64,000 bases of DNA from JACCZX01 sp963729165 (GCA_963729165.1 CAVSMM010000015.1:62001-126000); one strand, 5' to 3'. Shown: positions 1-20,680, numbered from the stretch's first letter. Numbers and translations are program-made. Notes: generated by a model not told the origin, from the letters alone.

Positions 1-342
1 GGGGCTGCGAAGCGCAGTTATCTACAGTGGATACAAGCAAGCGTCGGGCAGCAATTGCGCCTGATCCCCACCGCGGAAATTCTCTTTTTTACGTCCGACG
101 AGAAATACACTCGAGTACAGACTGAATCGTTCGAGGCACTGATTCGAAAGCCGATCAAGGAACTCATCGACGAGCTCGATCCGGAGCAGTTTTGGCAGAT
201 TCACCGAGGCACCATCGTCAACGCCAAGGCAATCGCCGGTGTGACACGGGATTTCCGCGGTCGCCAACTGGTTCTGATCAAAGGGCACAACGAAAAGCTC
301 GAGGTCAGCCGCAACTACACACACCTTTTTAAGCAGATGTAA
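1..342 (+). CDS. LytTR-family response regulator, C-terminal part (5' end outside window)
   Basis: The frame is open from base 1 and ends at TAA 340-342, so only the C-terminal 113 residues are visible. They form a LytTR DNA-binding domain: a strand reading ILFFTSDEKYTRVQT, then a segment with FWQIHRGTIVN, and finally LEVSRNYTHLF. These are hallmarks of AlgR/LytR-type transcription factors, which bind direct repeats upstream of target promoters. The receiver domain expected at the N-terminus lies outside the window, so the partner kinase and targets cannot be inferred. The last 14 bases overlap the 3' end of the convergent acetyltransferase gene. Confidence 0.85.
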   Translation, partial: GAAKRSYLQWIQASVGQQLRLIPTAEILFFTSDEKYTRVQTESFEALIRKPIKELIDELDPEQFWQIHRGTIVNAKAIAGVTRDFRGRQLVLIKGHNEKLEVSRNYTHLFKQM

Positions 343-934
343 GTCGGCGCTGCGCGGCGTCCGCATTCGCGACCCTGAAGCCGAGATCGATCGCCGCGAA
401 CATTTCGGTAAACATTTCGTCCATCAGCGAATTGGCAGTGGGTGGCTCAAGGTTGAGATATGCGCGAGGCTCATCGGCATCGGGTACGAGACGCATACCG
501 GCGCGCTCAGCCATTTGTTTCAGCGCATCGTTTTCGGAAACGTAGTTCATGATCAAACGCGTCGCACCGCGATTGCGCGCATGAACCGCAGCCCGCTGCA
601 GAAGTTGCATGCCAAACCCGCGGCGTCGTGCGTGCGGCAGCACCGAGACCCCGAACTCTGCCGTCTTCGACGATGTGCGCTTATCGAAGCCCAGATGCCC
701 GAGTGCCAATAACTCGGCAGCGTCATCGACAATTCCGAAGATTGCGTCACGAGTGAAGTGCAACTTACGAACGTAAAGACGAAGTGCTTCATCGGTTACT
801 GCATAACCGAAACGAAGCCAAAGGTCGTGTGACGGCAGCGCGCGCAGATGTTGCAGTACGCGATCACGGTGATGCGACCCAAGTTGCGCTACCAAAGGGT
901 CGGTGGCGACGCGGTGCAGGGGGGATTGATGCAT
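329..934 (-). CDS. GNAT-family N-acetyltransferase
   Basis: A 201-residue protein with one GNAT fold. The acetyl-CoA-binding motif A is visible at about residues 105-113 as RRRGFGMQL, preceded by the strand FGVSVLP. It is followed by a segment (ALKQMAERAGMRLV) typical of motif B. Family members transfer an acetyl group from acetyl-CoA to an amine; the substrate here is unknown. The first 55 residues lie before the fold and look unlike a signal peptide. Its 3' end overlaps the convergent LytTR gene by 14 bases and its 5' end faces the tRNA operon. The start at 934 is the first in-frame ATG and is not otherwise confirmed. Confidence 0.75.
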   Translation of the reverse strand: MHQSPLHRVATDPLVAQLGSHHRDRVLQHLRALPSHDLWLRFGYAVTDEALRLYVRKLHFTRDAIFGIVDDAAELLALGHLGFDKRTSSKTAEFGVSVLPHARRRGFGMQLLQRAAVHARNRGATRLIMNYVSENDALKQMAERAGMRLVPDADEPRAYLNLEPPTANSLMDEMFTEMFAAIDLGFRVANADAAQRRLTSA

Positions 935-1131
935 TGCACAATTATGAGGCCAAGCTAACGTAGGTTCAATGCGGTTTGAGGAAAGACCCTAGCGCGCCAG
1001 TCTCGTTGGCACCTTGAGCATCAACGACTGTATGTGAAAGTGAGCGCTAACAAAGCGTCAGAGTCGAGGCGATTGTCATGTCGCCCGATTCCCCGTCGCT
1101 ACGCTGCATAGCGTCAACTTCCGAGGGCCGT

Positions 1132-1160
1132 TTGACAAGTCTTTGTTCCGCAACCATAAT
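1132..1160 (+). promoter_or_regulatory. sigma70-type promoter of the tRNA-tuf operon
   Basis: A consensus -35 box TTGACA at 1132-1137 is separated by exactly 17 bases from CATAAT at 1155-1160. Transcription should start near 1167, a few bases before the first tRNA. This is one of the best promoter matches in the window and suits a high-output tRNA/EF-Tu operon. The rest of 935-1174 shows no gene. Confidence 0.8.
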
Positions 1161-1174
1161 TTGCGGTTCGCCGC

Positions 1175-1260
1175 GGAGGGGTGCCCGAGTGGTTAAAGGG
1201 GGCAGACTGTAAATCTGTTGGCTTACGCCTACGTTGGTTCGAATCCAACCTCCTCCACCA
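1175..1260 (+). tRNA. tRNA-Tyr (anticodon GTA)
   Basis: An 86-base class II tRNA with encoded CCA. The acceptor stem GGAGGGG pairs with CTCCTCC (one G-U pair), the anticodon loop holds GTA at 1209-1211, a long variable arm follows, and the T-arm contains GGTTCGAATCC. It is the first gene of the tRNA-Tyr/Gly/Thr/tuf operon, the same order as tyrU-glyT-thrT-tufB in E. coli. Confidence 0.97.
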
Positions 1261-1314
1261 CTGCAACCTCCAAAGCGAACGGACGAGCGCGGATGCGGAA
1301 AATGGTTTCGTCGG

Positions 1315-1388
1315 GCGGGTGTAGCTCAATGGTAGAGCAGAAGCCTTCCAAGCTTACGACGAGGGTTCGATTCCCTTCACCCGCTCCA
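1315..1388 (+). tRNA. tRNA-Gly (anticodon TCC)
   Basis: A 74-base tRNA with encoded CCA. The acceptor GCGGGTG pairs fully with CACCCGC, and the anticodon TCC lies at 1347-1349 in the loop CTTCCAA. The T-loop reads GGTTCGATTCC. It follows tRNA-Tyr by 54 bases and is probably cut from the same precursor transcript. Confidence 0.97.
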
Positions 1389-1538
1389 CTAAAACAAATC
1401 AGGGACAACATCAGCTACGAAAACAACAACCGTGTCGCTTAGCGTGCCGCAGATGCGCGACGCGAGCTCGAAGACAGTACTGGAACGTACGGCGAGAGCG
1501 AGCAACAAAGCAGATGCGGTGCGATCAGCGATCACGAG

Positions 1539-1613
<75 letters not shown>

Positions 1614-1665
1614 AATTATTTAAGAACTTAAGAACGTCAAGACAGAGAGCAGTGAGGAGTTAGCG

Positions 1666-2857
<1,192 letters not shown>

Positions 2858-2883
2858 CAGTTTGGAATAGCAGTTACGGGCTT

Positions 2884-2959
2884 AGGGGCGTAGCTCAATT
2901 GGCAGAGCGCTGGTCTCCAAAACCAGAGGTTGGGGGTTCGATGCCCTCCGCCCCTGCCA
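2884..2959 (+). tRNA. tRNA-Trp (anticodon CCA)
   Basis: A 76-base tRNA with encoded CCA. The acceptor AGGGGCG pairs with CGCCCCT. The anticodon stem CTGGT/ACCAG holds the loop CTCCAAA, with CCA at 2917-2919. It sits between tuf and secE, a position typical of betaproteobacteria and many other proteobacteria, 20 bases before secE. Confidence 0.97.
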
Positions 2960-2979
2960 CTTGTTGGAAGCAGTCATAA

Positions 2980-3361
2980 ATGGCAACACAGAACATCGAA
3001 ACAGTTACTAGCAAATCCGATCTCTTCCTTGTGGCGTTGGCCGTTCTGGCTGCGCTTGCGAGGGGTGCTCGGTTTTACGTTTCTGACCGAGCAGCCGACG
3101 TTGGCGCGCGTCGGCGTGCTGATCGGCGGATTGGTTCTCGCGCTCGTGATCGCATGGTTTTCGCAGTCGGGCAAGCGCTTTCTGGCTTATGCGCGCGAGT
3201 CGTACGAGGAAACGAAGCGGGTCGTTTGGCCGAGCCGCAAGGAAACGGTCACAACGACGGGGATCGTGTTCGGGTTTGTCGTGATCATGGCCATTTTTCT
3301 TTTCCTGGTCGACAAGAGTCTTGAGTGGGTGCTGTACGACGCGCTGCTTTCCTGGCGCTAG
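2980..3361 (+). CDS. secE: preprotein translocase subunit SecE (one-base frame break at 3061)
   Basis: SecE is the small clamp subunit of the SecYEG export channel. From ATG 2980 the first 27 residues (MATQNIETVT...) end in a hydrophobic stretch. The frame then shifts by one extra base, the A at 3061: GCG CTT GCG (A) GGG GTG CTC. It continues through further membrane segments and the conserved cytoplasmic motif ESYEETKRVVWPSRKET, the family signature. The corrected product is 126 residues with three membrane spans, the usual length for this group. It lies between tRNA-Trp and nusG as in most bacteria. SecE is essential, so the break is most likely an error in the sequence. Confidence 0.93.
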
Positions 3362-3369
3362 GGACATGA

Positions 3370-3975
3370 ATGGCAACTGAGATGGCAACTGAATCAGCAC
3401 CGGCAGAAAGCCGAAAAGCAAAGCGCGCCGCCGCCGCAGCAGGCACGAAGCGCTGGTACGTCGTGCACGCTTATTCCGGAATGGAAAAGGGCGTGGCGCG
3501 TGCGCTGCAGGAGCGTATTAACCGCGCGGGATTGCAGTCGCAGTTCGGACAAATCCTGGTGCCCGTCGAAGAAGTCGTCGAGGTCAAGGGCGGCAAGAAG
3601 TCGATCACCGAGCGCCGCATGTATTCGGGTTATGTGCTCGTCGAAATGGACATGACCGACGAAGCGTGGCATCTGGTCAAGAGCACGTCGAAGGTGACCG
3701 GTTTCCTAGGCGGCAGCGCCAATCGTCCGTCGCCGCTGCGTCAGAAGGAAGTCGACGAAATCTTGATGCGGATGCAGGAGGGCGCGGAGAAGCCGCGGCC
3801 GAAGACGTTGTGGGAAGTTGGCGAAATGGTGCGCGTGAAAGATGGTCCGTTTACGGACTTCAACGGCAACGTCGAAGAAGTGAACTACGAGAAGAGTCGG
3901 ATGCGAGTGTCAGTCACTATCTTCGGCCGCTCGACGCCGGTTGAGCTCGAGTTCGGGCAGGTCGAGAAAGTTTAG
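3370..3975 (+). CDS. nusG: transcription termination/antitermination protein NusG
   Basis: NusG binds RNA polymerase, suppresses pausing and links transcription to Rho or to the ribosome. The NGN domain begins with KRWYVVHAYSGMEKGVARAL at about residue 27. The C-terminal KOW domain contains VRVKDGPFTDFNGNVEEV at about residues 156-173. At 201 residues it is some 20 longer than usual, because an Ala/Lys-rich leader precedes the NGN domain; an alternative ATG at 3382 removes only four codons. The gene is intact and follows secE by 8 bases, the standard secE-nusG operon. Confidence 0.96.
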   Translation: MATEMATESAPAESRKAKRAAAAAGTKRWYVVHAYSGMEKGVARALQERINRAGLQSQFGQILVPVEEVVEVKGGKKSITERRMYSGYVLVEMDMTDEAWHLVKSTSKVTGFLGGSANRPSPLRQKEVDEILMRMQEGAEKPRPKTLWEVGEMVRVKDGPFTDFNGNVEEVNYEKSRMRVSVTIFGRSTPVELEFGQVEKV

Positions 3976-4037
3976 TGAACAGGGGAGCCGAACTCGGTCA
4001 GTGACGAGCGGCGTTTGAACCCACAGGAGATTCTCGA

Positions 4038-4469
4038 ATGGCGAAGAAGATAGTTGGCTTTATCAAGTTGCAGGTGCCGGCGGGCAAGGCGAATCCATCG
4101 CCTCCGATCGGTCCGGCGCTGGGTCAGCGCGGGCTGAACATCATGGAGTTCTGCAAGGCGTTCAACGCGCAGACGCAGAACGTTGAGCCGGGGCTGCCGA
4201 TCCCGGTCGTGATCACGGCGTTTGCGGACAAGAGCTTCACGTTCGTGATGAAAACGCCGCCGGCGACGGTGTTGATCAAGAAGGCCGCGAAGATCGAGCG
4301 CGGCTCACCGAAGCCGCATACCGACAAGGTCGGCAAGATCACGCGCGCGCAGGCCGAGGAGATTGCCAAGGCAAAAATGCCCGATCTGACCGCCGCCGAC
4401 ATGGAAGCGGCGGTGCGGACGATCGCAGGCAGCGCTCGCTCGATGGGCATCACGGTGGAGGGTCTGTAA
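4038..4469 (+). CDS. rplK: 50S ribosomal protein L11
   Basis: L11 forms the GTPase-associated centre with 23S rRNA. It is 143 residues and begins with the canonical GFIKLQVPAGKANPSPPIGP. This proline-rich segment is the site of thiostrepton-type resistance mutations in other bacteria. The C-terminal RNA-binding domain ends in GSARSMGITVEGL. A ribosome site CAGGAG precedes the ATG. The stop overlaps the rplA start by one base (TAATG), so the two are translationally coupled, as expected for the L1-regulated L11 operon. Confidence 0.98.
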   Translation: MAKKIVGFIKLQVPAGKANPSPPIGPALGQRGLNIMEFCKAFNAQTQNVEPGLPIPVVITAFADKSFTFVMKTPPATVLIKKAAKIERGSPKPHTDKVGKITRAQAEEIAKAKMPDLTAADMEAAVRTIAGSARSMGITVEGL

Positions 4470-5158
4470 TGGCCGTCTCCAAACGCACAAAGGCCAATCG
4501 CAGCAAGGTCGACACGCAAAAGACGTATCCGGTCGGCGATGCCTTGACGCTGATCAAGCAATGCGCGACGGCGAAGTTTGACGAATCGGTCGACGTTTCG
4601 GTCGCACTCGGTATCGACGCAAAGAAGTCGGATCAAACGGTGCGCGGCTCGGTCGTGCTGCCGGCAGGTAGCGGTAAGACCAAACGCGTCGCGGTGTTTG
4701 CGCAAGGCGCAAAAGCGGAAGAGGCCAAGGCTGCGGGTGCCGACATCATTGGCATGGACGATCTGGCAGCGAAGATCAAGGAAGGCTTTCTGGATTTTGA
4801 CGTGGTCATTGCCTCGCCGGATGCGATGCGCGTGGTCGGCGGGCTGGGTCAAGTGCTCGGTCCACGCGGGTTGATGCCGAACCCGAAGGTCGGCACCGTC
4901 ACGCCGGACGTTGCGCAGGCGGTAAAGAACGCGAAGGCGGGCCAAGTGCAGTTTCGCGCTGACAAAGCCGGCATCGTGCACGCATCGATTGGCCGCGCTT
5001 CGTTCGAGGTCGATCGGTTGCAGACCAACCTAGCGGCGCTGATCGATGCGTTGAACAAATCGAAGCCAGCGTCGTCGAAGGGCGTTTTTCTGCGCAAGAT
5101 TTCGGTGTCGTCGACGATGGGAGTTGGCGTTCGCGTCGATGCGTCGACGTTGAACTGA
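4469..5158 (+). CDS. rplA: 50S ribosomal protein L1
   Basis: L1 forms the mobile stalk at the ribosomal E site and in many bacteria represses its own operon. It is 229 residues. The signature GLGQVLGPRGLMPNPKVGTV is present at about residues 124-143. The start codon shares a base with the rplK stop. It is followed by the rplJ leader. No anomalies are visible. Confidence 0.98.
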   Translation: MAVSKRTKANRSKVDTQKTYPVGDALTLIKQCATAKFDESVDVSVALGIDAKKSDQTVRGSVVLPAGSGKTKRVAVFAQGAKAEEAKAAGADIIGMDDLAAKIKEGFLDFDVVIASPDAMRVVGGLGQVLGPRGLMPNPKVGTVTPDVAQAVKNAKAGQVQFRADKAGIVHASIGRASFEVDRLQTNLAALIDALNKSKPASSKGVFLRKISVSSTMGVGVRVDASTLN

Positions 5159-5248
5159 GCGTTGAACGGATAAAGGAAGTAGTCACGTAAAGACTTTGGG
5201 CTGCGCGTTACGTCGGAACATCGATACGGACGCGCTGCTGTCAGAGAC

Positions 5249-5330
5249 CGCTGGAAGAGACGAGTTTCTAAGACTTGTTTCTTTAAGTTTGGAGAGGTTT
5301 TCCATTCCAGCGCAGACGGTGGACCCGAGG
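5249..5330 (+). promoter_or_regulatory. L10 leader: autoregulatory mRNA structure upstream of rplJ
   Basis: The 286 bases between rplA and rplJ contain an 8-bp stem, CGCTGGAA (5249-5256) with TTCCAGCG (5305-5312). It is followed by GCAGACGGTGGACCCGAGGA, a sequence characteristic of ribosomal protein L10 leaders. In characterised bacteria the L10-(L7/L12) complex binds this structure and represses rplJL translation. A second short stem, CCGGTT/AACCGG (about 5392-5407), sits just before the rplJ ribosome site. The rest of 5159-5444 shows no gene. Confidence 0.75.
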
Positions 5331-5444
5331 AGAGCATTGAAGTGCGCTCAGGAAATGTGTTGAGACGTGCATCGGTGTTTCGCTTCGGTCGCCGGTTTTT
5401 CAACCGGTGCTGAGCATTGCGAAGCACTTTTATGGAGCCAGTGC

Positions 5445-5975
5445 ATGGGTCTTAATCGGCAAGAGAAGGCGGCTGTGGTCGAGGAAGTCGGCGCCCTTGT
5501 GGCGTCGTCGCAATCGATCGTGGTGGCCGAATACCGTGGGCTGGATGTGGATGCGATCACCCGATTGCGCAAGCAAGCGCGCAGCCAGGGTGTGCAGTTG
5601 CGTGTGCTGAAAAACACGTTGGCGCGTCGCGCGGTCGGTGGAACACCGTTTTCAGGGTTGTCCGACAAGTTGATCGGACCCTTGGTGTACGGCTTTTCGA
5701 ACGACCCCGTGTCTGCCGCCAAGGTGCTTTCCAGCTTTGCCAAAGACAACGACAAGCTGATCGTCAAGGCCGGCGGGACGCCCAATTTCGTGATGGACGA
5801 AAAGGGTGTCAAGGCGTTGGCGCTGCTGCCGAGCCGCGACGAGTTGCTGGCGAAGTTGATGGCCACGATGCAGGCACCGATCGGTCAGTTCGTTCGCACG
5901 TTGAACGAAGTGCCGTCGCGTCTGGTGCGCACGTTGGCTGCGGTGCGCGATTCGAAAGAAGCGACGCCCGCGTAA
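5445..5975 (+). CDS. rplJ: 50S ribosomal protein L10
   Basis: L10 anchors L7/L12 dimers to the ribosome as the stalk base. I chose ATG 5445 because GGAG lies 7 bases upstream and the protein then begins MGLNRQEKAAVVEEV, as in other betaproteobacteria; the frame is open further upstream into the leader but lacks conservation. The result is 176 residues, normal length. The motif VAEYRGLDVDAITRLRKQAR at about residues 26-45 belongs to the rRNA-binding domain. It is preceded by the autoregulatory leader and followed 50 bases later by rplL. Confidence 0.97.
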   Translation: MGLNRQEKAAVVEEVGALVASSQSIVVAEYRGLDVDAITRLRKQARSQGVQLRVLKNTLARRAVGGTPFSGLSDKLIGPLVYGFSNDPVSAAKVLSSFAKDNDKLIVKAGGTPNFVMDEKGVKALALLPSRDELLAKLMATMQAPIGQFVRTLNEVPSRLVRTLAAVRDSKEATPA

Positions 5976-6025
5976 TCCACATTCGACAATTGAACCGATA
6001 CAACGCATTTTCTTAGGAGTTGGTA

Positions 6026-6415
6026 ATGGCACTTTCGAATCAGGAAATTCTCGACGCCATCGGCGCGAAGTCCGTTCTCGAGATCAGCGAGCTGATCAAG
6101 ATGATGGAAGACAAGTTTGGTGTTTCCGCGGCAGCGGCGGCAGTCGCTGTGGCGGCGCCGGCAGGCGGCGGTGCGGCGGCGGCAGTGGCCGAAGAGCAGA
6201 CCGAATTTACGGTCGTGCTGGCGGAGTTTGGCGCGAACAAGGTCAACGTGATCAAGGCGGTGCGTGAGCTGACCGGTCTCGGCCTGAAGGAAGCCAAGGA
6301 TCTGGTCGATGGCGCACCGAAGCCCGTCAAGGAAGGCGTCAACAAGGCGGACGCGGAAGCGGCGAAGAAGAAGCTGGAAGACGCAGGCGCCAAAGTAGAG
6401 GTCAAATACGGTTAG
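6026..6415 (+). CDS. rplL: 50S ribosomal protein L7/L12
   Basis: L7/L12 is the multicopy stalk protein that recruits translation GTPases. At 129 residues it is slightly longer than the common 120-125. The N-terminal dimerisation domain (NQEILDAIGAKSVLEISELI) is followed by a flexible Ala/Gly hinge at about residues 36-56. The globular C-terminal domain contains KVNVIKAVRELTGLGLKEAK, the factor-binding face. I chose ATG 6026 because TAGGAG precedes it. An inverted repeat lies directly behind the gene. Confidence 0.98.
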   Translation: MALSNQEILDAIGAKSVLEISELIKMMEDKFGVSAAAAAVAVAAPAGGGAAAAVAEEQTEFTVVLAEFGANKVNVIKAVRELTGLGLKEAKDLVDGAPKPVKEGVNKADAEAAKKKLEDAGAKVEVKYG

Positions 6416-6418
6416 ACC

Positions 6419-6442
6419 GCCGGCGAAGCTTGCTTCGCCGGC
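6419..6442 (+). terminator. rplL-rpoB intercistronic hairpin (attenuator-like)
   Basis: GCCGGCGAAG at 6419-6428 pairs perfectly with CTTCGCCGGC at 6433-6442 around a four-base loop. No run of T follows, so it is probably a partial attenuator or RNA-processing site like the one known between rplL and rpoB in E. coli, not a full terminator. The remaining bases up to rpoB (6443-6647) show no gene. Confidence 0.6.
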
Positions 6443-6647
6443 GACTGTGCTGTGATGGGTGGTCTTTGAATTGGGGAAATTCGTCCCCAACATCAAAGTC
6501 TTCCCTGGATGAACGAACGCGCAGGACACACCTACGCCGCTCGGATGCAAGCGCTTCACGCTGCGTCCGTGGCGGTCATTTGTCGTCCCCGCGTCGAGCA
6601 TCCTGGGCTAGTTGTTTTGCCCTTCTCCCGTACCGAACGGAGCGTCC

Positions 6648-14982
<8,335 letters not shown>

Positions 14983-15045
14983 TAGCCAGCAGGGAACGTG
15001 GCCTGTCGACGACGGGCGCTCACTCTGCCGGCTGATACCCGCGCC

Positions 15046-15074
15046 TTGACCATTAATTCGCGGCTGGCGATAAT
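15046..15074 (+). promoter_or_regulatory. sigma70-type promoter of the str operon
   Basis: TTGACC at 15046-15051 and GATAAT at 15069-15074 are spaced 17 bases apart. The -10 box is followed directly by CGCAGGCTTTTCG, a GC-rich discriminator and start region. The same string follows the -10 box of the rplC promoter, and a variant follows that of rplN. GC-rich discriminators are associated with ppGpp/DksA control of ribosomal genes in other proteobacteria. The predicted start is near 15081. Confidence 0.75.
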
Positions 15075-15085
15075 CGCAGGCTTTT

Positions 15086-15120
15086 CGGCGCCCGTGCTCC
15101 ACTCGGGCGCCGCGCTTTTT
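15086..15120 (+). terminator. GC-rich hairpin with T-run in the rpsL leader
   Basis: CGGCGCCCG (15086-15094) pairs perfectly with CGGGCGCCG (15104-15112), followed by GCGC and five Ts (15116-15120). It has the form of an intrinsic terminator, yet it lies just downstream of the predicted start of the str promoter. It may end rpoBC transcripts, attenuate the rpsL transcript, or both. Confidence 0.6.
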
Positions 15121-15144
15121 GGAAAACCGTTTTGGATAAACTAG

Positions 15145-15522
15145 ATGCCGACCATTAATCAACTTGTTCGTAAGCCGCGTGAAAGCACGCGCGTCAAGAG
15201 CAAGAGCCCGGCTTTGAGATTAAGCCCGCAGAAGCGCGGCGTATGCACGCGCGTGTACACGACTACGCCGAAGAAGCCGAACTCCGCGTTGCGCAAGGTG
15301 GCCAAGGTGCGGTTGGTCAATGGGTACGAGGTGATCTCGTATATCGGCGGTGAAGGCCATAACCTGCAGGAGCACTCGGTCGTACTGATCCGCGGCGGCC
15401 GGGTAAAAGATCTGCCAGGCGTGCGTTACCACATCGTGCGCGGGTCGCTGGATACGCAGGGCGTCAAGGATCGCAAGCAAAGCCGATCGAAGTACGGCGC
15501 GAAGCGACCGAAACCCGCTTAA
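15145..15522 (+). CDS. rpsL: 30S ribosomal protein S12
   Basis: S12 lies at the decoding centre and controls accuracy. It is 125 residues beginning MPTINQLVRKPRES. The segment TTPKKPNSALRKVAKVRL contains the lysine region where streptomycin-resistance mutations occur elsewhere; it reads as wild type. A second such region (around RVKDLPGVRYHIVRG) is also wild type. It is the first gene of the str operon, 71 bases behind the predicted promoter. Confidence 0.98.
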   Translation: MPTINQLVRKPRESTRVKSKSPALRLSPQKRGVCTRVYTTTPKKPNSALRKVAKVRLVNGYEVISYIGGEGHNLQEHSVVLIRGGRVKDLPGVRYHIVRGSLDTQGVKDRKQSRSKYGAKRPKPA

Positions 15523-15533
15523 TGATTTTGCAT

Positions 15534-15558
15534 CGATCGTCCCCATATGGGGTGATCG
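15534..15558 (+). promoter_or_regulatory. rpsL-rpsG intercistronic hairpin, candidate S7 binding site
   Basis: CGATC (15534-15538) pairs with GATCG (15554-15558), and inside it CCCC ATAT GGGG forms a palindrome at 15541-15552. In E. coli S7 represses its operon by binding the rpsL-rpsG intercistronic RNA. The position matches, but the sequence likeness to that site is not established. Confidence 0.4.
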
Positions 15559-15617
15559 AGTAAGTCGCGGTTCGTCAGCATGGAACCGCATAACGACTGA
15601 AGAGAAAGAGGTGAGAA

Positions 15618-16088
15618 GTGCCGCGTCGTCGTGAAGTACCCAAGCGTGACATCCTGCCCGATCCTAAATTCAATTCGCAGGATCTGACCAAGTTCGTCAA
15701 CGTCATCATGCTCGACGGCAAGAAAGCCGTTGCCGAGCGCATTGTTTATGGCGCGTTAACGCAGATTGAAACCAAGGGCGGCAAGAACGCGCTCGAAGTG
15801 TTTTCAGCTGCTCTGTCCAACGTCAGACCGATGGTCGAAGTGAAGAGCCGTCGTGTCGGTGGCGCCAACTATCAGGTACCGGTCGAAGTGCGTCCGGTCC
15901 GTCGTATGGCGTTGGCCATGCGTTGGCTGCGCGAGGCTGCGAAGAAGCGCAGCGAGAAATCGATGCCGCTCCGGCTCGCGGGTGAGCTGATGGAAGCGGC
16001 CGAAGGCCGCGGCGGCGCAATGAAGAAGAAAGAAGAAGTGCACCGGATGGCGGAAGCGAACAAAGCCTTCGCGCATTTTAGGTTTTAG
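15618..16088 (+). CDS. rpsG: 30S ribosomal protein S7
   Basis: S7 nucleates assembly of the 30S head and is the probable feedback regulator of this operon. It is 156 residues beginning MPRRREVPKRDILPDPKF from a GTG start; AAAGAGGTGAG lies just upstream, and no ATG gives the conserved N-terminus. It ends EANKAFAHFRF, the usual C-terminus. A stem CCGG.CTGC-TTC-GCAG.CCGG (16100-16120) lies between it and fusA. Confidence 0.98.
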   Translation: MPRRREVPKRDILPDPKFNSQDLTKFVNVIMLDGKKAVAERIVYGALTQIETKGGKNALEVFSAALSNVRPMVEVKSRRVGGANYQVPVEVRPVRRMALAMRWLREAAKKRSEKSMPLRLAGELMEAAEGRGGAMKKKEEVHRMAEANKAFAHFRF

Positions 16089-16148
16089 GTTCAGGGGAAC
16101 CGGCCTGCTTCGCAGTCCGGCAACTTAGGTAGGGATTTGTCGTTCTTT

Positions 16149-18256
<2,108 letters not shown>

Positions 18257-18281
18257 CTAACTAAGAATTTAAGGATTAGCG

Positions 18282-19473
<1,192 letters not shown>

Positions 19474-19532
19474 CGAATCGACTAAACGAACCATTTCGGC
19501 AGCAATGCTGCCTCGCTCTTTGAAAGAACCAA

Positions 19533-19859
19533 ATGCAAAGCCAGAGAATTCGAATTCGCCTCAAAGCGTTCGACTACACGCTGATCGATCAGTCGGCGCT
19601 CGAGATCGTTGATACCGCCAAGCGCACCGGCGCCGTCGTTCGGGGCCCGGTGCCGTTGCCGACCCGCATCCAGCGCTTCGACATCCTGCGCTCGCCGCAC
19701 GTCAACAAGACGTCGCGCGACCAAATGGAGATGCGGACTCATCAGCGGCTGATGGACATCATCGATCCGACCGACAAGACAGTCGACGCGCTGGCGAAGC
19801 TTGATCTGCCGGCTGGCGTGGATATCAAGATCAAGGTACAGCGGGTTGCATCTGAGTAG
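19533..19859 (+). CDS. rpsJ: 30S ribosomal protein S10 / NusE
   Basis: S10 is a 30S head protein and, as NusE, bridges NusG and the ribosome or antitermination complexes. It is 108 residues starting MQSQRIRIRLKAFDYTLIDQ, a few more than the E. coli protein. The extended loop GPVPLPTRIQRFDILRSPHV is conserved. It opens the S10 cluster. Its 3' end overlaps the -35 box of the next promoter. Confidence 0.98.
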   Translation: MQSQRIRIRLKAFDYTLIDQSALEIVDTAKRTGAVVRGPVPLPTRIQRFDILRSPHVNKTSRDQMEMRTHQRLMDIIDPTDKTVDALAKLDLPAGVDIKIKVQRVASE

Positions 19860-19875
19860 TCGGATGCGATAAACT
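19846..19875 (+). promoter_or_regulatory. internal promoter upstream of rplC
   Basis: TTGCAT at 19846-19851 and TAAACT at 19870-19875 (18-base spacing) are followed immediately by CGCAGGCTTTTCG. This is identical to the bases after the -10 box of the str promoter at 15075-15087. The box lies within the end of rpsJ. About 100 bases of leader follow before rplC, with no other recognisable feature. Confidence 0.55.
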
Positions 19876-19980
19876 CGCAGGCTTTTCGCGATCCGCAGCC
19901 AATTAGAGCAGGCGGACGCGTTCTTAGAGTTGTCGCTTTAAGGTCGTCCTGGCCAATCGAAGCCGGGAGTGGAGAAAAGA

Positions 19981-20671
19981 ATGAGAGAGACCTTAGGCCG
20001 CCTAGGTTTAATGGGCCGCAAGGTGGGCATGACGCGCATTTTTACCGACGAAGGCGAGTCGGTTCCGGTGACCGTGCTTGACGTGTCGAACAACCGGGTT
20101 GCGCAGGTACGCACCGCCGAAACCGACGGCTACACCGGGATTCAGGTTGCCTATGGCGCGCGCCGTTCTTCGCGCGTGTCGAAGCCGCAGGCGGGCCATT
20201 TTGCGAAGGCCGGGATTGAAGCGGGCTCGAAGCAGAAAGAATTCCGTCTCGATGCCAAGCAAGTCGAACAATTCAAAGCGGGCGCAACCGTCGGCATCGA
20301 TATTTTTTCGGTTGGCCAAAAGGTCGACGTGACTGGCGTGACGATTGGCAAAGGATTCGCCGGGCGCGATCAAGCGCCATCACTTTTCGTCGAATCGCGC
20401 GACGCACGGTAATTCGGTGTCGACCAATGCGCCGGGTTCGATCGGCATGCGCCAGGATCCGGGCCGTGTGATGCCAGGCAAGCGCATGGCAGGTCACCTT
20501 GGCGATAAACAGCGCACGACGCAGAATCTGGTCGTGGCGCGCATCGACACCGAGCGCCAACTGTTGCTGATTCGCGGTGCAGTGCCGGGCGCGGCCGGCG
20601 GCGATGTCGTTGTGCGGCCTGCGGCAAAAGCCAAGCCCGTGCAGGCCACCAAGCCAGCGACTGGGAAATAG
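19981..20671 (+). CDS. rplC: 50S ribosomal protein L3 (one-base frame break near 20363)
   Basis: L3 is an early assembly protein near the peptidyl-transferase centre. I chose ATG 19981 because GTGGAG lies just upstream; an in-frame GTG at 19969 lacks such a site, and ATG 20011 would remove ten residues. After GVTIGKGFAG the frame slips by one base (GCC GGG CGCG ATC, expected GCC GGC GCG ATC). It continues with IKRHHFSSNRATHGNSVSTN, the family's most conserved loop. The corrected product is 229 residues. It heads L3-L4-L23-L2. Probably a sequence error. Confidence 0.95.
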
Positions 20672-20680
20672 GGAGAGCAG

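Noticed and set aside
1114..1442. Short open frames running through the tRNA genes
   Set aside because: They overlap well-folded tRNAs and contain translated tRNA sequence; no protein is likely.
19969..19980. GTG 19969 as the start of rplC
   Set aside because: ATG 19981 has a well-placed GTGGAG site; the extra four residues have no support.
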